In this document: piece after piece, positions 17,485-26,204 of the stretch
How positions within the stretch are numbered: the stretch's first letter is position 1
Layout: each line of letters opens with the position of its first letter
NCBI GenBank assembly: GCA_963808965.1
Contig: CAWEHU010000007.1
Location: 1 to 64,000 of the forward strand
Length of the DNA: 64,000 nt
Direction: 5' to 3'
DNA from: CAWEHU01 sp963808965
GTDB taxonomy: Bacteria; Pseudomonadota; Alphaproteobacteria; Acetobacterales; Acetobacteraceae
Program-made: the position numbers and the translations under genes
The notes under the pieces: generated by a model
What the model saw: the letters and a program-made list of their open reading frames with translations, nothing else
Database searches by the model: none
Told to the model about the DNA's origin: nothing

Positions 17485-17697
17485 GTGATCAAGGGAGAGT
17501 CCGAACACCGGCCGCTGCGCCGGGTCCATTGGACTCGCGTGCTGCTGATTCTGCCCTTCATCGCCGTGCTTTGGGTTCCGTTCTACAACCGGTTGGAGCC
17601 CATGCTGCTGGGAATGCCCTTTTTCTACTGGTATCAGCTCCTCTGGATCCTGCTCTGTGCCGTCGTGGTCGGGATCGTGTATGTCGCCGAGAACTGA
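17485..17697 (+). CDS. DUF3311 small membrane protein
   Basis: 70 residues with two predicted membrane helices (VLLILPFIAVLWVPFY and YWYQLLWILLCAVVVGIVYV) joined by FYNRLEPMLLGMPF, which is typical of DUF3311. Such proteins are nearly always encoded directly before a sodium:solute symporter and are thought to be its accessory subunit, as is the case here with a 15-bp gap. The start is GTG at 17485 with GGGGAGGC upstream. Confidence 0.85.
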   Translation: MIKGESEHRPLRRVHWTRVLLILPFIAVLWVPFYNRLEPMLLGMPFFYWYQLLWILLCAVVVGIVYVAEN

Positions 17698-17712
17698 ACC
17701 GGAAAGATCGCG

Positions 17713-19249
17713 ATGAACTGGACCGCCATCGCCGTCTTCGTCCTGCTGTTCGTCTTCGTGACGTGGCTCGGCTTCGTCGCCGCGCATTGGCGCAAGGGCG
17801 ACCTCACCCTGCTTCATGAATGGGGGCTGGGCGGTCGCCGCTTCGGCACGTTCGTCACATGGTTCCTGCTCGGCGGGGATCTGTACACCGCGTACACCTT
17901 CGTCGCGGTTCCCGCCTTGATGTACGGCGCCGGCGCGCTGGGTTTCTTCGCTGTCCCGTACACGATCATGATCTATCCGCTGCTCTATCTCGTGTTCCCG
18001 CGGCTGTGGTCGGTCGCGCATCGGCATGGCTACGTCACCTCGTCGGATTTCGTACGCGGGCGCTTCGGCAATCGCTGGCTTGCGCTCGCGATCGCCGTCA
18101 CGGGCGTAGTCGCGACGATGCCCTACATCGCCCTGCAGCTCGTGGGAATGGAGGTCGTGATCGGGGCGATGGGCGTCGAGACCGGCGGTCTGTTCGGGGA
18201 TTTGCCGCTCATCATCGCCTTCGTCATCCTTGCCGCCTTTACCTACACGAGCGGACTTCGCGCGCCGGCGATGATTGCGGTCGTGAAGGATCTGCTGATC
18301 TACATCACCGTGATCGCGGCGGTGATCGTGGTGCCGCTGCAACTCGGGGGGTATGGCCGGGTGTTCTCAGCCGTCCCCGCGGCCAAGCTGCTGCTGGCGA
18401 CGCCGGGGGCGAACACCTGGGGCTCATATAGCGCCTACGCCACGTTGGCGCTCGGCTCGGCGCTGGCGTTGTTTCTTTATCCGCATTCGCTCACGGGCAT
18501 TCTCAGCAGCAGCAGCGCGCGGGTGATCCGGCGGAATGCTGCGATCTTACCCGCTTATTCGCTGCTGCTCGGATTCCTCGCGCTGCTCGGCTTCATGGCG
18601 CTCGCGCTGGGGCTCGCTGACATGCCGCAATTCGCCGATGGTTTTAAGCGCTACGGCAACAATTTTGCCGTTCCGGCGCTATTCCTCGCGGCTTTCCCTG
18701 ACTGGTTCGTGGGTGTCGCCTTCGCCGCGATCGCAATCGGAGCGCTCGTGCCTGCGGCGATCATGTCCATCGCCTGCGCCAACATCTTCACGCGCAATAT
18801 CTACCGCGAGTTTCTGCGTCCCGCCGCTACCGACGCCGAGGAATCGCAGGTCGCGAAGATCGTGTCGCTCGTGGTGAAGGCGGGCGCGCTTATCTTCATC
18901 ATCTTCGTGCCTGTACCGTACGCGATTCAGTTCCAGCTTCTGGGCGGGATCCTCATGATACAAGCGGTGCCGGCCGTGGTGCTCGGGCTCTACACGCGGT
19001 GCGCTGAACGGTTGGGCGCTGCTGGTTGGTTGGGCGATGGGAACGGGGCTGGGCTGCTGGATGGCATTCGAGCTAGACCTGAAAAGTCCGGTCTATCCGC
19101 TCACGGTGCTCGGCACGACGATACCCGGCTATGCCGCGCTCTATTCCCTGATCGCCAACATTGTGGTCTCGGCGGTGCTGTCCGTCGTGTTCAATCTAGT
19201 CGCTTCCGATCGGCATAAGGACGTGACGGTCGCGGAAGACTACGCCTGA
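17713..19249 (+). CDS. Sodium:solute symporter (SSS family), frameshifted near the 3' end
   Basis: About 511 residues if the frameshift is repaired. It has thirteen or so membrane segments, starting MNWTAIAVFVLLFVFV, with SSS features such as GGRRFGTFVTWFLLGGD and AIAIGALVPAAIMSIACANI. It is close to the monocarboxylate (acetate/pyruvate/lactate) branch that pairs with DUF3311. At about 19002 the sequence GGTGCGCTG replaces the expected GGTGGCTG type; after it the frame runs 70 codons out of phase to 19218. The genuine C-terminus (MGTGLGCWMAFELDL ... VAEDYA) is in the next frame and stops at 19249. Either a one-base sequence error or a recent inactivating indel is possible. Confidence 0.85.
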
Positions 19250-19268
19250 CCGGGAGCGGCTTAGCCGT

Positions 19269-21467
19269 TCAGGATCCAAAGCGGGCGATGTAGCGCGCGC
19301 TTTCGGCTCCCTTGGTCTTCAGGAAGCGATCCCGTAAGTCGTGAAACTCGTCCGCCGTAATCTCCCGCTCGCGCCGGAACACGAAGACCTTGACGGAGTT
19401 CTCCAGATCGAACTCTTCATTCAGTCGCGTATAGGCGCGGCCGATGCCGGTTGCATCGAGCAGATCCCGAGCCGGAATCACGACTGACTGCTGATTGCTT
19501 TCGGCCAGGTGCGTCTGTACCGGCGAAGCGACGACCATGATGGAACAGTCGAGAATGCGCGAGTCCGGGGGACCGTCTCTCGTATCGACATCACCGATCC
19601 AGAGGGCGCTGGAGGTGACGGGCGAAAGCAACAGCCGCCGATCGAGCTGCCACAGATTGCTGACCAGGGTCGCGTTGAGCGTAAGATTTGATGCCATCAC
19701 GCAGTAATGCTGGCCGCTTCGCAGGTTGGCCGTCAGCCACTGGGCAAGGCGCGAGAGCTCGAGGATATCCGGCCGGACGGGTGGTCGGATGGACGCCTCG
19801 GCCGGAAGTAAGTATCTGAGCCACGGAGAGCGGCCCGGTATCAGGACGAATAGGAAGCCGAGGAGCAGCACGGCGCACAGTGCAATTCGCTTGCCCGCGC
19901 GTCTGGCGAGCAGGATCGCGAGACCGGCCGCCGCACCCGAGAACAAAGGCATCAGAATGTAGTAATGCTGGATGCTTGGGCCTTGCACCTTCAGGAATGC
20001 CCCAACCGCCAAGGCCGTTCCTCCCAGCAGAAGGGCGGGCAAGGCCTTTTCGTCCGCTCGCACGAATACGTAGAGGACGAAGCCCAACAGGACGATGGGA
20101 ACAATGAGACTAAATCGATCGACGAACTGGACATACTCCGCCTCGGCCCCGAACCAGTAGGCCGCATAGCTCTCGGCGTATTGACGCTAAGTCCACTGCA
20201 AGATCCACTAAATCGCGATATCGGCTCCCCACGCCAACGCGAGGAGGATGCCGCTTGCCGCAGCCAAAGCCAGGTCGCGCAAGAGCGCCCGCACATCTCG
20301 TCCGCTGCTTCTCACAGACGCCGCGAGGAAGATCGCAGCCGCGATCGCGTTTCCGACCGCGTAGAACACATACCAACGCCGAAAAACGAAAACGAAGATC
20401 GACAGCCCGGCGACCAGCAACGCGGTCGCGATGACGTCCATATCCCGTGCGAGACCCAGCGGCCGTGCCGGCCGATCCAGCAGGAGATTCAGGAAATACA
20501 CCCACGACACCGTCAGGACGACGCAGAAGAAGACTCCCCCGATGTCGAGAAGAACGCCGGAGAGGTAGGTAAGAAAGAATGCGGGGAGGACCATGAAGGA
20601 GGCGACCGCACCGATCACGATCATATCCAGCTTGTCGCCGGCGTCTTCGAGCCTGCGCGCGGAGCGCAGCCGGTTGGCGAGAGCGTAGCCCAGGGCTCCT
20701 GTCGCCAGCGATGCCGGCACGACGTAGGCGATGGCAACAGCCAGCATATAGGCAATCAGGGTGTGATCGGGGGCGATTGAGGTGAGAAATCCGGGCAGCA
20801 CGGCGGGCAGCAACGAATACTCGTCGCTCGCCGAGCGAAGGATGTGGCGGACGTCTTGCAAGCTGAGGCCATGCCGTACCAACGCGGCGACTTGATCGAC
20901 CTTGGTCCAATAGGTGAGCGGATCCCAGGACAGGATACGCCGCGAGAATCCGACATAGATCGACACGGCGGCGATCACGCCGAGCAAGTAGATGAGCCAT
21001 GACCAGTGGTTCACGACCGCTTGCAGACCGCGCGTGGCGGAGCGGGCGGAAGCTGAGGCGCGGCCTTTCCATAGCAGGCGCCCCATTGTCTGTGCCGCGG
21101 CAAAGACGAACAGGATCACCGCCGTGATCCAGAGGGCGGTATCGCCCATGACCGCCAGCCTTTGGTTCGCCCCGTGCAGCCCGGGCTTTGTGACCGCGAC
21201 CAGCGCCGCGGTGGTGACGATCCCGAGCAGGATCAGCGCGGCCGCGCCCAGTTGCCGCGAAGTGCGGGCCACGAGGCCGATCAGCAGTCCAAGGGCGGAC
21301 AGGAAACTGAGGGAGGCGACAAGCTCTGCCGCCCGGGTGATCTCGCGTCCCCGTTCCGCCACTCCGAACCCGAGATGTTTCCCTACGGACAGAGAGAGCA
21401 GGAGGGCACAGAGCGCACTGATCGTGTAGAGTATGGGCCGAGTAGCCGTCCGCCCACGGTCCGTCAT
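19269..21467 (-). pseudogene. GT-C-like polytopic membrane protein with two in-frame TAG codons
   Basis: One continuous frame from 21467 to 19269 encodes a large membrane protein with about 12 hydrophobic segments. It has a periplasmic loop SWDPLTYWTK near residue 175 and a soluble C-terminal part rich in charged residues. The overall shape resembles GT-C glycosyltransferases that use polyprenyl-phosphate sugars, although no family signature is certain. The frame is interrupted by TAG at 20208-20210 and again by TAG seven codons later (20187-20189). Protein-like sequence (YAESYAAYWFGAEAEYVQFV) resumes directly without frame change. So this is a nonsense-type interruption, not an indel. The divergent neighbour at 21664 is a GtrB-type enzyme that could supply its lipid-linked sugar. 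Confidence 0.65.
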
Positions 21468-21663
21468 AGACGTCCTTCAGTCAGTTCAGGTTGAAACGGC
21501 GGCACTATCGCAATCAGGCCAATGCTGCAACCGCGGCATGAACGCCACTGTCATGCGCACCCGCTTCACAGGGGCGGGACTGGCCGGTGCGACTTTAGCC
21601 CCCCGCTATTCGGAGCTATCTTGGGCCATCCGCGTTTGTAGCTATAGCAGGTGACTTCTAACC

Positions 21664-22686
21664 TTGGTCTCCCGGATCGCCCTTTCCGTGGTCGCGCCTT
21701 GCTTCAATGAGGAAGCCAGCCTCGACCTGTTCCACGACCGCGTCTCGAGTGTCTGCGCGACTGTGCTTGGCGAGACGGGCCAATGGGAGCTTGTCCTCGT
21801 CAACGATGGCTCGCGCGACCGGACGTTCGAGGTGATGCGAAGATTGGCCTCGGCCGACCCGCGCGTGGTCGCGGTCAGTCTCGCGCGCAATTATGGCCAC
21901 CAGATCGCGCTCACCGCAGGATTGCAGCATTGTCGCGGCGACCGCGTGCTGGTGATCGATGCCGATTTGCAGGACCCGCCCGAGCTGCTCGGTGAGATGA
22001 TGCGGGTCATGGATGCAGACGATGCCGACGTGGTCTATGGGCAACGCCGGACGCGGGCCGGAGAGACGCGGTTCAAGACCCTGACCGCCGCGATCTTCTA
22101 CCGCGTGCTGCGCCGGCTGGTGGACATCGACATCCCCCTGGACACCGGCGATTTCCGGCTGATGAACCGGCGAACGCTGGATGTGCTAAACAGGATGCCC
22201 GAGCAGCACCGCTTCATCCGCGGAATGGTCGCTTGGATCGGGTTGCGGCAAATTCCGATTCCCTATGACCGGGATGCACGAGCGGCCGGCGAGACGGGCT
22301 ATCCGCTCCTGAAGATGGTCCGCTTCGCGCTCGACGCGGTGACGAGTTTCTCGATCCTCCCGCTCCGCCTCGCCTCATTGGTCGGCGCCCTGGTGGGCGT
22401 GCTCGGGCTGTTTGGCCTGGCTTATTCGCTGGGTAGCTGGGCTCTTGGAGCGGCCGTGGCAGGTTGGACGAGCCTCGTGACGCTCGTACTGGTGATCGGA
22501 GGCGTGCAGCTGATGGTCCTCGGCATTTTCGGGGAATATCTGGGGCGCCTCTATCTTGAGGCGAAACGTCGGCCGCTGTTCGTCGTGGACCGCGTGGTCG
22601 TGAAGGCGCGGGCGGGAGAAGACGCGACTCCGGTGCATCCCGTGAACCGCGCCGCGATCGAGCGCGAACCGATCGACGCTGCGTGA
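21664..22686 (+). CDS. GtrB/DPMS-type polyprenyl-phosphate glycosyltransferase
   Basis: 340 residues. An N-terminal GT2 domain with VVAPCFNEE, VNDGSRDRT, LARNYGHQIALTAG and IDADLQDPPE (metal- and nucleotide-sugar-binding Asp residues) is followed by two C-terminal membrane helices (about 228-315). The enzyme moves a sugar from a nucleotide donor to a polyprenyl phosphate on the cytoplasmic face of the inner membrane. The start is a TTG at 21664, giving the natural N-terminus before ALSVVAPC; no in-frame ATG exists there. Divergent to the GT-C-like gene, with which it may form a surface-glycan modification pair. Confidence 0.88.
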   Translation: MVSRIALSVVAPCFNEEASLDLFHDRVSSVCATVLGETGQWELVLVNDGSRDRTFEVMRRLASADPRVVAVSLARNYGHQIALTAGLQHCRGDRVLVIDADLQDPPELLGEMMRVMDADDADVVYGQRRTRAGETRFKTLTAAIFYRVLRRLVDIDIPLDTGDFRLMNRRTLDVLNRMPEQHRFIRGMVAWIGLRQIPIPYDRDARAAGETGYPLLKMVRFALDAVTSFSILPLRLASLVGALVGVLGLFGLAYSLGSWALGAAVAGWTSLVTLVLVIGGVQLMVLGIFGEYLGRLYLEAKRRPLFVVDRVVVKARAGEDATPVHPVNRAAIEREPIDAA

Positions 22687-22710
22687 CTCCCGCGTTGCCC
22701 CGCTGGGGTT

Positions 22711-23061
22711 TTAGAAGCGTTCCTCGCCCTGCTGCCGTACCGGGTCGGGGAAGTCGCGATAGAGCGCGAAGGACGTATTTCGCACCAGACCGTTGACCCC
22801 GAAATGCAAGCCTTCCACCGGCTCGCGGCGGCTGGCGACATGGCGGAAGGCGTCGTCGAGCTGCGCGAGGTCCCGCACTTCCATCATCACATGGAATTCG
22901 CCAAGGCCCTGCGCACCGAGGCCGAGTTTGCGCCGGGTCAGCCGCCAGCCGGCGATCAGGCCTTCGTTCTTGAGGTGGTCCATATACGCGGCGACCTGCC
23001 CGGCGAAGGTGATATCCGCCACGCCGGGCTTCAGATCGCACCAGACATGATAGATATCCAC
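22711..23061 (-). CDS. Conserved hypothetical protein (DUF6614-like)
   Basis: 116 residues beginning at a GTG (23061) with GGAG 7 bases upstream: VDIYHVWCDLKPGVADI, then YMDHLKNEGLIAGWRLTRRKLGLG and FHVMMEVRDLAQLDDAF. This is the alternating pattern of a small ferredoxin-like (dimeric alpha-beta barrel type) fold. I recognise it as a family of uncharacterised proteins in marine and soil Proteobacteria. No catalytic motif is evident. It lies convergent with the glycosyltransferase and divergent from the MFS transporter. Confidence 0.7.
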   Translation of the reverse strand: MDIYHVWCDLKPGVADITFAGQVAAYMDHLKNEGLIAGWRLTRRKLGLGAQGLGEFHVMMEVRDLAQLDDAFRHVASRREPVEGLHFGVNGLVRNTSFALYRDFPDPVRQQGEERF

Positions 23062-23166
23062 CGCTTTTCTCCGCAGTTCGGCGGGGAGTATGGCAACAGA
23101 ACGGGGGCGGTGCGGCAACCCTGACCACGGCCGGCCGTTCGGCCCCGGAGTGCGGCGGGAGCGCGA

Positions 23167-24666
23167 ATGCCGGAACATCCTCCACTTCAAGATGCGGTAT
23201 TCGAGACCGACGTGCCCGCACGGCTTGATCGGTTGCCATGGAGCCGATTCCATTGGCTCGTCGTCTGCGCGCTCGGGATCACATGGATTCTCGATGGGCT
23301 GGAGGTGACGCTTGTCGGATCGCTGTCCGCCGCGATCGCCGAAAGTCCGAGCTTGCAGCTCTCCGGTGGCCAGATCGGGGTCGCTGCCAGTGCCTATCTG
23401 ACCGGAGCGGTGATCGGCGCATTGTTCTTCGGTTGGCTGACGGACCGGCTGGGTCGCAAGAAGCTGTTTACCATCACGGTGCTGATCTACCTTTTGGCCA
23501 CCATCGCCTCCGGCCTGTCATGGGATTTCTGGTCTTTCGCGGTGTTCCGCGCCATCACCGGAGCCGGCATCGGCGGCGAGTACGCGGCCGTGAACGCCAC
23601 GATCCAGGAGCTGATTCCGGCACGTCGCCGCGGCTTTACCGATCTTGTCATCAACGGGAGCTTCTGGGTCGGAGCGGCGATCGGTGCGGTCGGCGCGCTC
23701 GTCGTTCTCGATCCTTCCGTGATGGACCCGGAATGGGGCTGGCGGGCGGCGTTCGTCATCGGTGGCGTGATCGGGTTCGTCGTCCTGCTGATGCGCCGCT
23801 TTATCCCGGAGAGTCCGCGCTGGCTCATGACGCATGGACGCCCGGAGGAAGCCGATCGCGTGGTCGCCGGCATCGAGGCGCGTGTCGAGGCAGAAACCGG
23901 CGCGCCGTTGCCCGCCGTTCCGCACCAGAAGCTGCGCCTCCGGCGCGATGTGCGGCAATGGTTTGGCGTCAGCGTGCGCGCGCTATTCCATCAATATCTG
24001 CGCCGAACGATACTCGGGACCGCGCTGATGGCGTCCCAGGCGTTCTGCTACAACGCCGTATTGTTCACCTACGCGCTGATACTGACCCGATTCTACGGTA
24101 TTCCTTCGGGACAGGTCGGCTGGTTCATGCTGCCCTTCGCGCTCGGCAACTTCGCGGGGCCTCTGCTGCTCGGGCGGCTGTTCGATACGATCGGGCGGAA
24201 GGTGATGATTACCGCCACCTACGCCGTGTCCGGTATCGCGATGGGGGTGACGGGATTCTTGTTTGCCCAGGGCGCGCTTAACGCGGTGCAGCAGACTGTC
24301 GCCTGGACCGGGATCTTTTTCGTCGCCAGCGCCGCGGCTAGTTCCGCCTACCTAACCGTGGGCGAGAGCTTCCCGCTTGAAGTGCGAGCCGTTGCGATCT
24401 CGCTGTTTTATGCGTTCGGCACCGCGGTCGGCGGAATCGCAGGCCCCGCGTTGTTCGGTGCCCTGATCGAGACCGGCTCCAAGAGCGAGATCCTGTGGGG
24501 CTATCTGCTCGGCGGCGCACTGATGCTGATCGCGGCCGGGTTTGAGGCGGTTCTCGGCGTCGCTGCCGAACGGCGGTCGCTGGAAGATGTAGCTCCCCCC
24601 CTTTCATCGGTGGTTGTGGAACCCTTCAGGCCTGCAGCCGTTGTCGTTGGGTCTGCCACATCCTAG
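23167..24666 (+). CDS. MFS transporter (sugar-porter-like)
   Basis: 499 residues with 12 predicted membrane helices. MFS loop motifs: GWLTDRLGRKK between helices 2 and 3, IPESPRWLMTHGR after helix 6 (the sugar-porter PESPRWL motif) and GRLFDTIGRK between helices 8 and 9. It is probably a proton symporter for a sugar or organic acid; the substrate cannot be read. The start ATG at 23167 follows GGGAGCGCGA. csbD follows 10 bp after its stop. Confidence 0.85.
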   Translation: MPEHPPLQDAVFETDVPARLDRLPWSRFHWLVVCALGITWILDGLEVTLVGSLSAAIAESPSLQLSGGQIGVAASAYLTGAVIGALFFGWLTDRLGRKKLFTITVLIYLLATIASGLSWDFWSFAVFRAITGAGIGGEYAAVNATIQELIPARRRGFTDLVINGSFWVGAAIGAVGALVVLDPSVMDPEWGWRAAFVIGGVIGFVVLLMRRFIPESPRWLMTHGRPEEADRVVAGIEARVEAETGAPLPAVPHQKLRLRRDVRQWFGVSVRALFHQYLRRTILGTALMASQAFCYNAVLFTYALILTRFYGIPSGQVGWFMLPFALGNFAGPLLLGRLFDTIGRKVMITATYAVSGIAMGVTGFLFAQGALNAVQQTVAWTGIFFVASAAASSAYLTVGESFPLEVRAVAISLFYAFGTAVGGIAGPALFGALIETGSKSEILWGYLLGGALMLIAAGFEAVLGVAAERRSLEDVAPPLSSVVVEPFRPAAVVVGSATS

Positions 24667-24676
24667 GGAGCATCTG

Positions 24677-24865
24677 ATGGATAAGGACCGGGTCGAAGGC
24701 GCTGGCAAGCAGGTAAAGGGCGCCATCAAGGAAGGCGTCGGCAAGGTGACCGGCGACACGAAGACCCAGGCCGAGGGTCAGGCCGACAAGGCCGCAGGCA
24801 AGGTGCAGAATGCGGCTGGCGGCGCCAAGGACGCGGCGCGCGATGCCCTCGACAAGAACTCGTAA
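24677..24865 (+). CDS. CsbD-family stress protein
   Basis: 62 residues, starting MDKDRVEGAGKQVKGAIKE and continuing VGKVTGDTKTQAEGQADK, the classic CsbD repeat pattern of a small hydrophilic helical protein induced by general stress. GGGAG lies 6 bases before the ATG. It ends in an intrinsic terminator at 24883-24920. Precise function in the family is unknown. Confidence 0.92.
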   Translation: MDKDRVEGAGKQVKGAIKEGVGKVTGDTKTQAEGQADKAAGKVQNAAGGAKDAARDALDKNS

Positions 24866-24882
24866 TCACCTGAACTGAAGGA

Positions 24883-24920
24883 GATGCGCCGCGGCTTCCG
24901 CCGTGGCGCATCCACGTTTT
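24883..24920 (+). terminator. Rho-independent terminator after csbD
   Basis: Long GC stem GATGCGCC-g-CGGC, loop TTCC, GCCG-t-GGCGCATC, then CACGTTTT. It begins 17 bases after the csbD stop. Confidence 0.8.
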
Positions 24921-24992
24921 AGGGGAACGCCGCCGCGCGCAAGTGCGGTCACCGAGCTTCGGCCCCTCGTCCCTCCTGCGACTCTCCTCTGT

Positions 24993-25020
24993 GCCGATAG
25001 AGCTGCGCCGATAGAGTTGC
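24993..25020. repeat. Tandem 14-bp direct repeat upstream of NiCoT
   Basis: GCCGATAGAGCTGC directly followed by GCCGATAGAGTTGC (one mismatch), about 70 bp before the NiCoT start codon. Possible binding site for a metal-responsive regulator. Confidence 0.45.
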
Positions 25021-25089
25021 GCAGCGATCAAGCGTTGCGCCGGCTCCAATGCTGTGGTCGAACCCCGCGGTACGCTGCGGAGGGGTGAT

Positions 25090-26157
25090 GTGACCGCCTC
25101 GGGATTGTCCGAAATCGGCGACCGAGGGTTCCGGGGCAAGGTCGCCGGACTCTATCTCCTACTGTTTGCGGCCAATGCCGCGGCCTGGATTTGGGCGTGG
25201 ATCGCCTTCTCCGATCGGCCCGTGCTTCTAGGCACGGCGTCCCTGGCTTGGGTGTTCGGCCTCCGTCACGCCATCGACGCCGACCATATCGCCGCAATCG
25301 ATAATGTCGTGCGCAAACTGATGCACGAAGGCAAGCGGCCTCTCGGGGTGGGATTCTTCTTCTCGCTCGGCCATTCGACGGTGGTCGTGCTGGCCTCGGC
25401 GGCGATCGCGGCAACAGCGGCGGCGTTGCAGGATCAACTGGAGTGGTTCAAGACAATCGGCGCCGTGGTCGGCACGCTCGTTTCGGCGGCGTTCTTGCTC
25501 CTGATCGCGCTGACGAATCTGGTGATCCTGGGTGGCGTCTGGCGCAGCTTTCGCCAGGTCGCCCATGGCGGGAAGTTCCACCCGGAGAACCTGGACTTGC
25601 TGCTGGCCGGTCGCGGCCTGCTGGCGCGCCTTTTCCGGCCCCTGTTCCGGGCGGTGCGAAGCAGTTGGAGCATGTATCCGCTCGGCTTCCTGTTCGGCCT
25701 CGGTTTCGACACGGCGACCGAGATAGGGCTACTCGGCATTTCTGCGGCACAGGGTGCCCAGGGGATGTCACCCTGGCAGACCCTTGTTTTTCCGGCCCTG
25801 TTCACCGCAGGAATGGCATTGGTCGACACGACGGACAGCGTACTGATGACGGGTGCCTACGGCTGGGCTTTCAGCCACCCAATTCGCAAGCTCTGGTACA
25901 ATCTCACGATCACCGCAGGTTCGGTGCTTGTAGCTCTCCTGATCGGGGGCATCGAGGCCCTCGATTTGCTGGCCGGCCAACTAGGGCTTGAGGGCAGGGC
26001 CTGGTCCGTCGTTTCCAGCCTGAACAAGGATCTGGCCAATCTCGGCTTCGCGGTGATCGGAAGTTTTCTTCTCGCCTGGGCTATCTCGGCACTGATCTAT
26101 CGCTGGAAAGGCTACAACTCCCTTCGCGCCGCCACGCCGCCAAACCCGGGCGAGTGA
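25090..26157 (+). CDS. NiCoT-family nickel/cobalt transporter
   Basis: 355 residues, eight membrane helices. The metal-selectivity motif RHAIDADHIAAIDN (HX4DH) is in helix 2, with LGFDTATEIGLLGIS and MALVDTTDSVLMTGAYGWAF further on, all hallmarks of the HoxN/NixA/HupN family. It is a high-affinity, low-capacity importer of Ni2+ or Co2+; sequence alone does not decide which. The start is GTG at 25090 with AGGGG 5 bases upstream. No urease, hydrogenase or cobalamin genes are nearby, and I see no cobalamin riboswitch in the 170-bp leader. Confidence 0.93.
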   Translation: MTASGLSEIGDRGFRGKVAGLYLLLFAANAAAWIWAWIAFSDRPVLLGTASLAWVFGLRHAIDADHIAAIDNVVRKLMHEGKRPLGVGFFFSLGHSTVVVLASAAIAATAAALQDQLEWFKTIGAVVGTLVSAAFLLLIALTNLVILGGVWRSFRQVAHGGKFHPENLDLLLAGRGLLARLFRPLFRAVRSSWSMYPLGFLFGLGFDTATEIGLLGISAAQGAQGMSPWQTLVFPALFTAGMALVDTTDSVLMTGAYGWAFSHPIRKLWYNLTITAGSVLVALLIGGIEALDLLAGQLGLEGRAWSVVSSLNKDLANLGFAVIGSFLLAWAISALIYRWKGYNSLRAATPPNPGE

Positions 26158-26204
26158 GGCGTCGCGAAAACTGGGCTATACTTGCCGGTCCGACTGCCGG
26201 CCGC

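Noticed and set aside
24920..25089. Possible cobalamin or Ni/Co riboswitch before NiCoT
   Set aside because: No B12-box-like or NiCo (czcD-type) conserved core is visible; only the tandem 14-bp repeats.
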